Shown here: positions 1 to 14,900 of the stretch, one piece after another | How positions within the stretch are numbered: the stretch's first letter is position 1 | How the letters are laid out: every line of letters begins with the position of its first letter | Assembly: GCF_037038585.1 (NCBI RefSeq) | Contig: NC_092526.1 | Span: 40,497,501 to 40,561,500 of the forward strand | Length of the DNA stretch: 64,000 nucleotides | Direction of reading: 5' to 3' | From: Patagioenas fasciata | Lineage: Eukaryota > Chordata > Aves > Columbiformes > Columbidae | Made by a program: the position numbers and the translations under genes | Notes under the pieces: generated by a model | Database searches by the model: none | What the model saw: the letters and a program-made list of their open reading frames with translations, nothing else | Told to the model about the DNA's origin: nothing

Positions 1-677
1 TACCCACTCGCTCCCAATCAGCCAGCTTAGCTGCAGATAACAGCCTTCTGAGACCTGGTTTGTGTCTCAGGGCTGAGTGAGCTATATGAACTCCTATATA
101 AACTCCTCACACGTTTGTCAAACTCCTTGATAGCTCGGTGTTAATTGAGGAGGGGATAAGGAAGGCGTTCAGCCGTGAGCACCAAGCTGCACGAGCCCCG
201 GCCGGTGCAATGAACACACAAATTATTTGTTCTAACCACTGGCCAGATGTTTTTCTTCCCATGTAATGGTGTGGGTCAGTGTAATGGCTGCAATCAAGCA
301 CTCTGCCATGAGGATTTTGAAAAGCTTTTTGGATTTTCTGATTATAATAGCTGATTAATTCTTACATGTCTGAATTGGAGGGAGAGTTAATGACTAAGTG
401 GAGAAATGGACACTGGTGATGAAATGGGTTGAAGCGCAGGACTAAAAACGACTGTAGAGCACATGGCATTGGGCCTGGACTCGGTTAATCCTGGCTGAGT
501 GTTGTGCAGCTGTGATCATATTGTCCAGTTGCAGAGCAAACCGTGTGGATATGCTGCGAGTCATGTAGCGTGGGGGCGTCTCACTCTTCCCGTCCCATCT
601 TCCCGTGTGGTAGATTTAGAGCTTTCCAAGTTAATTATCCATGAGAACCAGCCTCTGTGCCTTCTCTCGAACACCAG

Positions 678-758
678 GTGGTGGAGTTACTGCGTGAAGC
701 CCCTCAGTCTGGAGAGGTCAAAGAGCTGAGACGGCTGCTGCGAGCCCCACACTTAAAG
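678..758 (+). CDS. MPP4: MPP4 exon ending at a GC splice donor
   Basis: This 81-nt exon encodes [20 protein letters not shown] and seven more residues, part of the L27 region. It follows a CAG acceptor. The coding frame runs to AAG and the next bases are GCAAGT, so the intron appears to be GC-AG. The next exon (1293) opens with codons for [11 protein letters not shown] in the same phase, matching human MPP4 across the junction. No GT near 758 gives the same join. Confidence 0.9.
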
Positions 759-2882
759 GCAAGTCCTGCTTAAGGAAAAAAAGATGTTTGCTTATAGAGC
801 GATCTGCAGTGGGAAGGGAAAGAGGTGGCCGGCTCTTACCAAGCTGGCAAAGGAGCCAGAAGAGATGGAGTTTGCTAGTCGTGAGCAAGGCTGGTTGTGA
901 AATCAGACGTGAACTGTGTGCGTGAAGTACCTGCAGCGGGCTGCGTGTTATTGCAGGGCTGTGTTTGACAGAGAGATTTCTTATAGAACTGATGCGGATG
1001 GATAAAACCACGTTTTTCTTGGGATTGCAAAACCTGCGTTCTTTATTCTGGAGCTCCAAACAGCAATGTTTCACTTTTATAAGTTTCCAGAAGAAGCAGA
1101 GAGACAAACTGCTCTTAAAACCTTATTTCACAGTTTGAATTTCCAAGTGGAAAGAAGAAAACGTCAATGTGTGAAAGGGATCTATGTTCGTGTAGGAACT
1201 TACTCGCCCATTTCTGGCCAAATGCTGTTTAAAGCTGCTCTGTTGTGTGGTCCTTGCTTACGGGCCGGTTGCTTTGCTGTTGTTCATAACAGGCCTTGCT
1301 GTCCGCTCACGATACTGTGGCCCAGAAGGATTTTGAACCAACCCTTCCACCTCTGCCAGATAACATCCCTGAAAACGAGGAGGCCATGAGGATCGTCTGC
1401 TTAGTGAAGAACAACCAGCCCCTGGTGAGGGAGCTTGCTCATCTCTGACCAATTATTCTAACTTACACAAGCATTGATGGTGCATATCGTGAATATTACG
1501 GAGACTGTGTGTTCTTCAGTGATCCGCATGGTTTTGTCTCTGTTTTTATTTTGCCAGGGTGCCACCATTAAACGCCACGAGATAACGGGTGACATAACGG
1601 TCGCCCGTGTGATCCACGGTGGGCTGGCAGACAGGAGTGGTATGTGCTCTTTCAAATAAAGTCACACAAAAACTTGAACTTGAAATAAGATACTGGAATT
1701 AAGATAATAGCTTAGCTTCCGCAATTAGTCTTCCATTATAGAGCAAGATGTGTGCATTGGGCAGCACTGTAAATCGTGATATGTCACAGTGACTTTGATT
1801 CTGGCTCTATTAATTTTCATACAAATGTGCTATGTTTGAGACTGAGGTACAAATCCCGTTTTCATTATGTATCCTTGACCCCAATACCTGGATAAATCTG
1901 TCAAGCGATTGATCAGGAATATTCCAAACTGCAGCGTAGTGTGAATACAAACAGCTCGTTCCCTACTGGAGAAATGGAAAACATTGTCAGTCTGTGATTC
2001 TATAGGATAACGGGCTTTAAGGAATACGTAGTAAGATAGTACGTAGTAATACGTAATATACTTTGTAGTAATACAACTCTACTAAACACTTTGGCAGCAT
2101 GAGTTGCTAAGCCAAAGGACTCTGAGGAGTTTCCTCATTACTGCTTGGTCATCCTAGAAATGAATGTGTTCTCTGTTCCTTGGGAAATGTAACTAAAACG
2201 TAAAACTGAACTGTAATCCGTATAAAATAGTTCCTTTTAGTATAGACCAAGTACAGACAATACTTGATTGAGGTTCTAGTTTGGTTGATATTTTAATTGA
2301 GCTGAAGGAAAGTGTAGAAGTAAATGATGTTGTGAAGACTGAAGGGCAGAGGAGTCCCAAGGCCTCCTGCTGCACCGGGCGTGTTTCATCCCAGGTCTCA
2401 TGGTCTGTTAATATAATGGCTTTTGCTAGAATAGGTTCAGAAATTACTTTGGGAAATGGAGCTAGATTCGACGGTTTCCGCTGCTTTTAAGGCGAATCAC
2501 CAGTAGATTGTAAATGGCTTGTATGGGGAGGTGGGAAGAAATAAGCAAGCGGCAGCCTGTTGTGACCCATGGAGGCGTGCAGCCCTCCCCGGGCTGATAT
2601 CGCCAAAATGGAAAGGTTTTCCCGACCCAGGCGTGTGGGAGCTGCCTCCCCGACCCGCAGCGTGTGCATATGTCCCTGCCTCACCTCCCCGACCTAATCC
2701 CGCTGCCTGAACCCTCCCTACCGCTTTCAGCCTGGTTTTCACTGCAGGACTGCTGTACGCTGGAGACAAGCTGGTGGAAGTCAACGGGGTGCCTGTGGAG
2801 GGACTGGAGCCTGAGCAAGTCATCAGTATTCTGGTACCAAATCTCGTTTCTACTGTGTACCTTAAGAGCAATGCTGCTTCTT

Positions 2883-2932
<50 letters not shown>

Positions 2933-5900
2933 TCCCTCGTAAAGGAGAAAGTGTGGCGTTTCTAATAGAAAACTCGGATTGTTTCATTGCTGTGGATGAA
3001 GTTCGCTACTGCTTATGAAACCAGAATTAAATCTAATCCTTCTTCTGGACAGAAATAAACATAATAGTGGCTATTTCACCTGTAGCTTCTGCAAAAAAGA
3101 TTATTTATTCAGACTTTCCCGATTCATAATTTTTTGGGGAAGTTCCACTCTGATATTCCCCAAGAAAGCAGGGGAAAGGAGCTGCTCTGGTAAGAGTCCG
3201 TGTTACAAAATGTGCTGAAGCAGAGCGACTGAGCTTGTAAGCTGCGGACCTCCCCTTGCAAAGGGTAGCGGTGACCATTGTTATCAGAATTGTCATGGAG
3301 ACACGCGTGAGCTGTCCCTGTCACTCACTCCTCGTTTCACCACTCAGTAAGGTGTGTGTGCAGCATCAAGTCGTCTGCTTTATTTCTCTGCTTGTACTGT
3401 TTCTAGGTACAAGAAATACAAACTCTATCTAAATGCTTAATTCTTATAGATTTCTATTGTTTCCCCGCCCCTCTTTACATCACTTGTCTAACCAGACCTT
3501 GCCAGTAATTTAAATTCGATTTCATTGTAAAAGTTGGGTTGAAATTATATAGATTTATAATGAAACACAGATTTTGTTGAATTAAAAGTAATTAGCAAGA
3601 CTTTGAAGCTTCATTCTTGAGTTTTCTTTAGAAAAAAATACAATATTGACATACTGGGCTGCCTAAATTCTATTTGTAATATAGACGTTATCGTAGCCTG
3701 AGAGTCATGCTGAGTTAAGTTTGTGCTGCCAGTGTTGGGTGATTTGTGTTAAAAACTAGTCCTATTTTAATGCTTTTTTTTTAATCATTTAGGCCCTGTC
3801 TCAGGGGACAATAATGTTCAAATTAATTCCGGTTTCCGATCGGCCCGTCAGCAACCAAACAACAGTAAGAGCCATTCTTTTTTCTGGGTCGTTCCTGCAG
3901 TTCCCCCAATAACCTGACACAAAGAAGCAGTTTGCTCGGGAGTTTGGTGGAATCCTTTGAGTGTTCCTTGCCTTCATGACCACCTCTCAGCTGCCATCAG
4001 TATCTGCTGCTGACGCAGTAAAGATAACAACCCGAAATATAGTTGTGGTAAAGGTAATGAAGGCGTTGTCAGGTTGATCTACAGGTTGACGGTCAATTCT
4101 TTTCACAATGTATGAGATTTTATTTTTTTCCCCTCCCTTAGTGTAGCAGATGGGGTTTGGGGCTTGATCTCATTTTTAAAACTTGACTTCATCCTGAATT
4201 GGCTCACATCGCGGCAAGATCCGGCCTTGCGATTACAAAGCTCGCGTTGTATCCGTTCTAAACATGGCTTCCACCTACTCGTGGCTGTTTTCTTTACCAG
4301 CTCTATGTGCGAGCCATGGCCGATTACTGGCCCTTGCAGGACCCTGCCATACCCTGCGCAGATGCGGGTTTGCCTTTTAAGAAGGGTGAAATACTCCAGA
4401 TTGTGGACCAGAATGATGCTCTCTGGTGGCAGGCCAGGAAGGTTTCAGATCTCAGTGCCTGTGCTGGACTTATACCCTCAAATCATCTTCTTAAAAGGTA
4501 AAGAAGCCTTAATTTTGCTGATTTCTGGTTCAAAAATTAGCCAGTTATCCAGACTTTTCTATTTAGAGTTTTCGTACGTTATATAGCAGTGTGATTCGGA
4601 GAGACATTCGACAACATCTTTCCTCTTTCTGTTCTCCGGCTTTTTGCTCTCCTTCCCTTAAGAGTCCCTCTGTGAGAACAAGCTTCTGAAGGCACCTTTA
4701 GCATCTTAAATTGCCAGGGGAGAAGTTTGCAGCAGCTGCCCAGTCTGTGCCAGTTGCTGGGACATCTAGTGCAGTGGAGCAGCTGAAAGATGGGGAAAAT
4801 CAAGGGCCCTCTATCAAGAAATTAAGGGCATAGCTGTATCAAGAAACAGTATTATCTAAAGATATCCTGTGAGGCATGAGTGACCTCTGCAGTCAGAACT
4901 GAGTAGACCAGATTAAAAGAGAGGAAAAATACCCTCCAAAACCAAGCAACCAAACCAAAACATGCTCAAGGAAGAACAAGGATCCCTTGGCCAACACATT
5001 CTCCTCCTTCCCGGAGTCATTACAATATGGTTTATCCTCCTGTCCTTATATATAAACTCAAAATACTCTCAATACTTTTGGGCTGCTGATGTGGAAGTTG
5101 CCTTGAAGCAGTCCTGATAGCACATCAGCTTTTTTCCAGCACTTTGTGGTGGGCTAAACCACTGGGAATGTTTCCTTTCTTGGCATCTCTGTCAGCGCAC
5201 TACTGATTGTTCAGATGTGTAACGTGCTTGGAGGGCGTTTTGGTTCTTTAACTGTGATACATTTATTTCTATGTAGGAAGCAACGAGAATTCTGGTGGTC
5301 TCAGCCTTTCCAGCCTCAACTCTGTCTGAAATCGTCGATATGTGAGTGAAAAGTTACTTGAATGGGTAGAGGAGGAAAGAAAGGTCTTGTCTTTATCTCC
5401 AGGAGTGCTGAAAGATAAGTTCGTGCAATTCAGTTTAATTCCAGGATGTTGTTTCTGGAGTTGTGTTGTAACCTCAGGAGTGCGCTAACTATCCCCAGGA
5501 AAATAACGTGCTGGTGGTTGTACCTGGAGTGCTGCTGGGGGCTCTGACTGTGGGAGGCTGTGAATTCAGCTCCTCCTGCAGTCAGTGAGACCCAGGCATG
5601 GATAAATGTACTCGTATAAAATGCGTTTTTCTCTTGTGATAATTCCTAGATTGTGTTTTATTGCCTTAGTTTCCTCTCACACTGATTGCTTTGCTCATTA
5701 GAGCTGGAGCTCTCTTTCACCCTGATTTTATTGCATTTTAACTGCTTCAATGGATGTGCTGTGGGCAGTGAGCACTGTGGAAGAAGGTAGGAGCTCCTAT
5801 CTGGGCAATATTGCATTTTGTCCCTGGAATAAAACGTAGCACGTGGTTTTACAGGCTTTTAAAAAAGTTGTCAGAAATGAGGCCTTTCGGTAAATACCCG

Positions 5901-8900
5901 CAAAAGAAGCCGAAATTCTTGGCATTTTGTGTGCTTAGCGCAATTGAAATCAAGTCTCTTTTCAGGCTTGCTTTGCCTTCAAGTGGAAAGTTCAGCGATG
6001 CATTACCTGGCAGGAACTGGCGGTTTGGAGGGGTTGCTTTGAGGAAGGAAACGCTTTTTCCTTTTTCTTTTCCTCTCCCTCTTCCTGTCCCATCCTCAGC
6101 AGCTGACCCGAGCAGCTCCAAGAGAGCGTTTCTTCAAAGGATGCGTATGGAAAGCAGCCCCTCCTGGGGCTGTGTGGGCAACCATGGGAGCAGAGATTGC
6201 CCGAGCCCACCAGGCTGCAGTTCAGGGGGCTGAACTGATGTGGTCTGGGATGGCGAGGGAGCCGAATCAATCTTTTTCTTCCTTGTAAAAATAAGCATAA
6301 AATCAAGCAAACAGAACACATTCCTTGAGCGAAACGCTTCCAAAGCTGCAGGAGAGAAAGGAGTGAGTGGAATATTATTTCCTGCCGCGGTAATACTTAA
6401 TAAATAGATATCTACAGGATAGGCAGAGTGAGAATTCAAGTTAGACGTGTTTGCCTCTGTGCCAAAGGCCATTTAGAGCACCAGTTTAAGAAGAGCCTTT
6501 TGCTCACTAGGGATGGGGAACATGGGTAAGTTGGAGTTACCATAAAGATGTCTAAAGCGGATCTGAGTTTCAAATATCTCTTTCTGATGTCCGAGTTCAG
6601 TCTTGTAAGATCTGTCAGGTTATTTTCCTCTAATTCAGATGATTTTCTTCTTTGTCTTTGTGTTGATCCTTAGAGGATGACATGCAGATTGATGAGAAGT
6701 GTGTGGAAACAGGTAACGGAATCACTTGAGACCGCGCTCTCTGCTTCAAGGTAGCAGCTAGTTAAAGCCTGGCTTAGTGTCCCACATGAAAATTGTCATG
6801 GTGAGCTTAATGGTAGAAAATCTTTTTGATACGCTGGAAGCCTTATATTAGTGTATTAAAATGAGCTGCTTATAGTGCTGTGCCAAACAGAGGGACTGCC
6901 CCAAAAGCATCTGCCTGGATGAGGTCCAGCCTCTGTGGTTTGGGACCATGGCTATAACATTACCAGTTTTTGTCTCCCACCAGTTAATTCAAGCGTGGTG
7001 AGCTGGATTTCGCCACCTCAGTGTAGAGGGCAGTGGGGAAAGTATGCATGAGACAGACTGATAGGAGCTGGAAAATTGATTTCAGAGTCTGAGATTCTGT
7101 AGGAGGAAAAGAATTCAAGTTTTGAATTTCTTTTTAATACCTTTGCTATCTGGATTACCAAACAAGATGAAGAAACATTTGAGTCTGGTAAGTTCCTCTG
7201 ACCTAACTCCAAAGTCCTTGCTATTGTTCTGCCGTGAGAAGGGTGTCCAGAGACAAGCACGTGTCTTAGAAACAAGCAGGCGATGAAATCCAGAATGCCA
7301 CCTTAGCTTTGGAAGCCATTCTGAGTTCTTGCTCACCAGTTCCCTTAGTGGTAAGGTCTTTGTTGTCATCCCCAAACTGTGTTTCTGCTCGTGCCCCAGT
7401 ACCAGGCCTGACAAATGCTGCTGGGTTGTACTGGTGCAGGCTGCACTCACATCGTGGATAACGGGATTACCTGGATCCCCGTGCCTGTGGCAGCTGATGT
7501 GCTGAACAGGAGAGCTGCTCTGGATTCCTCTTGGTGTGCGTGCCTGGCACACAAGAAACAAAAACGCTTTTTATAAAATGAATGGTTTCTGTATAAAACA
7601 GGCAATCAATCAGTACTTCTTTTAAACAAGCTGGTTTTGGGGTGGTCGGTTGGGGTTTTTTTTGGAACAGCTACCTATTTACAGCATATTTAGAGCTCTG
7701 AGAAACTTAAGTCTTAATTTCTCCACTAAAATAAATCTACCGCTGCTAAACTTCTTGTTTGAGATCATGGGTAAGCTTGTGGAGAGGGTGTCATTGCACC
7801 TTCCGGCTGCTCTTCTCCACAAGGTTCCCACTCTCCAGCCGGACTTGCTGCTCCCACCCCAGGTTTGGTGTCTCCAGCCTGCAGAGCCGTGCCCGGGGCG
7901 TTTCAGACAGAACCGGCTTGGCCAAGGGCAGGGGTTGGTTTTCAGGTGGGATGTTCCTGGTGCCTGCCCAGGGATTGCTCCTGCACATCCCGCTCTCCGC
8001 TGCAGCCAGGGGAATGAAGCTGCAAAGAGCTGCTCTCCTGCATTTTGCTGAAGATTAACCAGTAGAACAACCGCATGACATATTTTGCAACTGCAATACT
8101 GACACAGATGCTGTAGCCGAGTCTCATTCGTTTGGAACTGAGAATTCATGGCTCAAATTGGGCATATTTCAAATTTAAAGCCAGCAGTACCTGTTTCCTA
8201 AATTTCCTATGTGCATTGGATGATGCTGGTTGGATTTTTGTTAATCTTAGTATAGACAGTCTTCTCAAAACTAATTGTGTTATGTCTGTCTCTGAACGTG
8301 CAGAGGAGCTTAAAGAAGGTAACACCTTTTTTTCTCTTCTTTTTTTTTCCTGTAAGCAGTAATCTGTTAGAATTTCTGTGTTCATTGCATTACCAGGAAC
8401 TCCCCCTCCTTTTCCAGCTACTCCCGGTAGCTGAATTGCTTGTTCCCTGTAGGATTCCATCCTGCACTCCGTAGCAGAGAACAGAGGGTAGATAAAGCAG
8501 AAACACTCAGAAGTATTTGCATGACAGCTCGAAAGACGTGAAGATTGAAACGAAACAGGCGTGCATTGGCTCAACAGCTGAGCTTTGTCCTGGATGAGTG
8601 GTTTTGTGCCAAGCAGGTTTTTCCTGCAGTCATAAATAAGGAGTTCGTCCATATAGAAACATAGGAATAAAACTGCATTTTAAAGATACGAATAATGAAG
8701 AGCGTATAGATGTGAAAGAAGAGTAACTAAGATGCATCTAATTTAGTTTTAGTACTTATAACTGTCAATCAAAGAATCTAGCGCTAAAAGACAATACATT
8801 TCATGCTTTGCAAATGGAAAGAGTGTTCTTGCCTTGGAAGAATTGCTGCCTGTAAAGCTGTGCCTAGGTCTTATTCTTGCCTTCCCAAGGCCTCAGTGAA

Positions 8901-11900
8901 GGGAACACACAGTGGGGTTAACTCCAGGCACGACTAGAGGGGAGTTAGGAATCCTCCTTGAAGAGAAATCTAAATACTGCCGACACCATTTGTTTTTCTT
9001 AGTTATTTGTTTTCAAATCACCTGTATAAAACCTGTCTAAACTGTTAGCGCATTGATCTATCAGGAAATAAATCTCTTTTGAGCCTTATAGGGGAGATTT
9101 CATTCTTAAAAAAGCATGTAGAGGTAGAGAAGGCTCACCTGGTTAAGCCTTCATGGGGAACAGCATCAGAATGGGGCCAAAAAGAGTGGAGGAAACAGGT
9201 TAGTCTGGGATGTTGAGGCACAGTTATCACTGGTGCAAAGATGCTTAGAAAATATTACAAAATGAGGCCTTCATCCTGCCGGCCAGATCCGAGCAGACGC
9301 AAGGTGCATTTTCCAAGCACGCTATTGTGCAGAAACTCAGTTATAAATACCTTGTTTCTGATTTTGAGCTACTGACTTGTTGGTTATTGTGACGTTATAA
9401 CTAAAGAATTCTGTAAGGTAGGTTTCACCTCAAAAGCTTCGATTTTGTGAAGGTTTTTTCACTCTAAGTATTTCAAGACATTATCCAGCATCTAGTTACA
9501 TTAGGAACAAAACAAATAATGTTGAGTTTCAAAGCTAATTTAGAAAATACCAAGATGTTTTAAGTTTAATTTTTATCTTACAGAAATATTGGCCCTTTAA
9601 ATTGGTCGAGTGAAATATCTGAATATTTCATATTATGGAGTATTGTGATTTTTTTTTTTTATTAGATTAGGTATAGTACTTCCATATGGTTATTGGAACG
9701 CTGTTTTTAATGGGATCAGCAATAATAGGTAGCCATGTAGCTCTTAAGCTTTCACGGTTCCTTTTTTATTTATTTCATGAGTATGTGTTCTTTGTATTCT
9801 AGAAGAGGAAGAATTTGGTGAATTTGGTCAACGAGTCTTTATCGGTACGCAGTGACTACAGATAAGTAAGACGTTTGGGGCTTGATCCTAGATTAAGTGC
9901 TTGTCTGAAGTTCAATAGAACGCTTTGCTCTTTGTTTCGCCTCAACACTTACTGAATTGAATTCTGCTTGCTCTGTTTCCCACACCTCAAGAAGTCACTT
10001 TCCTCCTACGAATGCTTTTTCTCTCCGTTTAAATCTCTCTTCCTGTTGGGTTTCTGCTGAGACCTGGCCACTACTATTTTAACTGTTAAGATTTCCCTTA
10101 TTTTGTAATTCGTTTTGCTAGACCATAATGTTGTTCTGTTGTCTGTCATACCCGGAGGGTAAAGTAGACCTAAAAGGGAAGTTTTCAGAGCTGGAGGGTA
10201 AGGTGAAACAACAATCTGCTCCCTCTCACCAAACCACAGTGACCTTTAAAATATTTGGGTTCATTCTGGAGGCTGGAGCAAAGGCTCCAGGTTCTCTTTA
10301 GGAGAGCGAACCAGCTGCACTATCAAACCTGTTCCCTAGCGATGCTTTATGTGACCAGCAACTTCTTCAGCTCGTTTTGGGGATCTTTAATTCTGGGCTG
10401 ATTTTCAGGTGACTTTCAGTGAGATTTGACCTCTTTAGCTGTGTTTTTAATGCTCAGAGATTCTACCAAGCTGACACCCCAAATGCAGCAACAAAACTCC
10501 CTTTCACCCTGCCAAAAGCTCTGAGAACCCCAGCATGTCGTGTGGCTCAGGAAGAGGCTCCCCAAAGCCCCAGTCGCCTGCACCTGGGGTGTATTTTGGG
10601 TACTGATGTGTTCGCCCGTTGCAGCCGGGTTCCGCAGGAGCATGCGGCTGTCCCGCAGGAAATCCCGCGCCGTGCAGCCTCCGTGCCCCGCTCGCTGCCC
10701 CGGCGGCTGCTACAGCGCGCTCGCGGCTCCCTACGAAGAGGTGGTTCGCTACCAGCGGCACCCCGCCGACCGCAACAGGCTCATCATACTAGTGGGTAAG
10801 AGCTTAATTACTTTCTCCTGCGAATTTCACAACCTGTAATGGAGGGGAGGAACTGGTGCGGTTTCCCACTGCCGGTTGCGGTGGTTCTGGTCTCTGAGGG
10901 TCACTCTCAAAGCAGCATTTCAAGAGTGCTCATCTATAATTTGACCTCGTTGTTGGGTTTAAAGTTTAACGTCTCTATCGTCTTTGCTTGCCAAAGTGGA
11001 TGTTTTGTTTGAGTTTTAAGTCCTCAGAAGACATCATACACTTGTGAATGCTGGTTGATAGTGGATTTCACTAGGGAAGCGGTTCAGTTTGATATTCAGT
11101 CGATGTTGTCCCCAAAAAGGTGGGGTCATTACTGGGTGTGCAGATACCAATTCACACACCGGGTTGAAGTGTTTGCTTTATTTGCAGCTCTGTGCAGAAA
11201 AGGGTACCAGGCGATCTTTTCGCCAAGCTGTCACACCAGGAAATAATCACAAACCACATTTCTGTGTTACTCCCAGTGTTTATATATGGTTAGGCCCACC
11301 TAAAGTTGTTTAGTTCAAATTTTTCTTGGCTCAGTTCAAAAGATACAGTAAACATAAAATCTTCTAGACATCCTCAGGGAGTAGGGGTCTCCTTCTGGAA
11401 CTGGGAAGCCTTCAATGAGGAGGTGTGGTTTCATATTAAAAATGAGGATAGTTCACCAAAGTTCACAAATACCAAATGTCATAGATTGTTACTACGTGCA
11501 TATTCTTCAAGCTTGATTTCTGGGTTTGTCCTTCAAGTTCCCATCTTAAGTAACCAATTCCAGTTTCATTTGAATCACGTTCTTTGTTTTGTGGTCTGCT
11601 TTGATGTTCTGTAGAAGTCCATTGAACTGAGCAGAGACATCAGGGACCGGTACACAAAGTGATGAGCAACTGTTTGTAACTTACCAGAAAACATCTTTAC
11701 CTGGAGCCATTTCTGCAGCCAGAGTTAAATGCGTGGATATGCCAATGGCTAGAAAAACGTTTAAATTTAAACTCCAGCCTAGGAAAATCTCACCTGTGGG
11801 CCGTAGGGAAAGCTAAGAAGAGGAGTTGAGTACCGCTTGCTGTAGGAAATAGTGCATTGGGTGGGCTGCAGGCTCTGCAACGCTCTGTATGGGCTTCAAC

Positions 11901-14900
11901 TCTGCCAGGGGAAATTTAGGCTGGCTATTAGAAAGCAATTCTGTGCAGAGAGAGTGGTCAGGCATTGGAATGGCTGCCCAGGGAGGTGCTGGACTCACCT
12001 GGAGGTTTGTAAACTGAGGCTGGCCGTGGCATTTAGTGCCATGATCTGGTCAATGGACTGGAGTTGGACCAAGGGTTGGACTCTCTGAGGTCTTTTCCAG
12101 CCCAGTTGATTCTGTGATTGATTCTGTAGTGCTGGCCATGGGAAGGAATGATGCTGTTCTGCAGCGTTCCGTGAGCCTGACTAAAAGCAAATCCATGGGC
12201 ACTTCTAAATCTGGAAGTATTTTATTGTATTTATTTATTTTCTTTAAAACTGAGACTGCTGAGTTGCCTCCTGGCTATGACTATATTGCTAGGAGGTGAT
12301 TTGTAACCTGACCCAATCGAGATGCTTCGGTCACCTCGGGTGCGTTTTTTTGGAAATTATATACGTTTCCCTGTGTGCGTGCAATGTGTTAGAAAACAGG
12401 GCCGTGCCTGCCAGAGGTGCCTCTGATAGGAGTCGCTTGTCCCGTGTTGCAGGTCCTGCCGGAGTTGGTGTGAACGAGCTCCGGCGAAGGCTGATCGCCA
12501 GCAACCCCCGCAAGTTCCGAAGTGCCGTACCTCGTACGTAACCTTCCTCCCCTCTCCCCAAACACCGTTAGGAGGTGGCAAGTACCTCCCTCTTGCCTCG
12601 GTGTGTTTGTGTGCTCTTGGCTGAATAGCTGGGGTTTTTTTTTTTTGGCTCTACTGCAAGCCAGAGTCATTTGCTTTTATAACAGTTTGATTAAAATACT
12701 GTCTTTCTCCTTATTTTGGAGGTGTTTCCAAGTTACTTCTGAAACTCTTAAAGCTTGATGCCTGTGTGATTTTGTTTCATCTTGATGTTTGCTTTTCTTT
12801 CATTTAAAAGGATATTTGAAGTTCATAGTGTTTAAGTGATCAGATATGAGAATGAAGGCAACAGGAGTTGGTGCTTAATAGGCTTTGCAGCTTTCCTCAT
12901 TAGCCTTCTAGTCTCAGATGAGACACAGCTTAATTTCTGGCGTAATAACAAATGGTTTCTACCTGTGCTCGTTTGGATAACCAAGCAGGAAATGTATGAA
13001 TCTGAAGCTAGCTGAAAATTCAGGAATACTTTGGTGCTTAAGATCCCAGGTATGGGGAAGGTGCAAGTGTGGGAAGGCTTGTGGGATGTTTCCAAATGAA
13101 CTTGAATCATTTTTACCTCAGAGGAGTAAGAACAGTTGTGCAACCAGTTCTAAAGGACTTTCTCATTGTTTTGAGTCACAGATACCTGGATTAAACCATT
13201 CTCCTTCTATTCCAAGAAATACAGATGTGCTCTGCTAATTTGCAAGGACTTGCCACTGGGTAACCAGTAGAGTACAAAAGGCTTTTTGCTCTGGATTACC
13301 AAATGGAAACAGCCCTTCTTATTACTTATGAAAATACGGATTTTTTCAGTCCTTCGCAAAAGTTGTCTCATTTGCATTTATAATGTTTCAATAATTGACT
13401 TGCAGCTGATGTTTTTGTGTGTGTATCTCCTTTCAGACACCACTCGTGTTCAGAAGAGTTATGAAATGAATGGGCGTGAATATCACTACGTATCAAAAGA
13501 AACATTTGAAAACATGGTGTATAGCCACAGGTAACAGAGAAAAGACAGTTTTGCAGTTAGGTCTCAAGTGTGGCCTCCTCAGCTCATAGTTACTATCCAT
13601 GTTTGGTGTAAATTCTGGTCAAACTACTCAAGCCAATTGCTTCCAAAACTGTGTGCAGCTGCAAATAAGCTCCTCTACAATTAATGTTAGAATCCTTCTA
13701 AAGTAGGATTTTGAGGCCTGAACTGATTTGACGCGCTTGTAAGTTCTGAGTTTAACCCTTCTGGAAACTGCACTGCTTTCTAAAATTGAAAACGTCAGTC
13801 AGACCTACTCGTGATCTCCATCTCCATTGCAAAACCTCTGCCCCAACCTTTCAAAGGTGTCTGCTCCTTCCTATGCATCAATAATCCCCCTGCCAAGACA
13901 GCCCAGCTCAGCACCAGAGCCCACGCTCCCGGAGCTGTGCCAAGTGCTTTGAGATATTCTGATTTGTGAAGTTACTAGGACTATATAAATGACAAGCACT
14001 TTATCGTTAGAATTGCAACCTCTGAACGCATGATTTGTGACAAGGAGATGAGTGAAAAATTCATGCTTTGGAGACGTCGAACTGCAATGGTTCCGGTTTT
14101 GTGCCCAGTGTAACGGCGAAGAGCAAAGGGGGTGTTTGTTTGTCACTGTTTTATGATCATTCAGTCTTGATCACTGGATTACTTTTGAAGATTTCACCCT
14201 TAAATGAAATCCTTGGAGACTCAAGTGCTCTTTCCTTTTCCTTCTCGCTCACCCTTGTTGCAGAATGCTGGAATATGGGGAGTACAAAGGGTACCTGTAC
14301 GGTACCAGTATCGATGCAGTGCGCACAGTCCTAGATGAAGGGAAGATCTGTGTCATAGATTTAGAACCACAGGTGAGTTTAACAGGGCAGGAACTCTATG
14401 TTTTTTATCTCCTGGAAGGAAAAAATAGTTCTCTATACATTCTTGAGCTATTGGAACAGTGTTAGTTGCTTTGTCTTATCTCTTATTAATAAGAGATTAT
14501 TCTCTGCATAGGTCTGGGAGGGGGAATGCTACAGTGACAGGTTTGTACGGATCAGTATAGTTCATTTGTTTCCAAGTCAGCAGCTGCATTATCAGGTGGA
14601 ATGGTACAGAAATGCGTTTTCACACTTGCTTAAAGCAAGGATTATTCTTCCGTGTGGAGACTGTCGTATAGGATTTCCTCCGCCTCTAACCCCACTTAGT
14701 TGAGAGCCTGTCCCTCAGTTAGCAATCTCTCAACACCCTTTGGTAAAAGGAGCAACCATTAAGGTAATCAAATGAATTATACAGCAGCGCAACGGGAACC
14801 TCCAGCCAGCACTTGCTGTGTTGGCCGCCGCTTCTCGGGGACCACAAGTCACAAATGTTGGCTATTGATACGTGAGCAAGGGCAGCTTGCGCAGCTTCCA

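Noticed and set aside
1-677. Search for further upstream MPP4 exons
   Set aside because: No match to the expected L27 sequence was found; the remaining 5' exons are probably left of the window.
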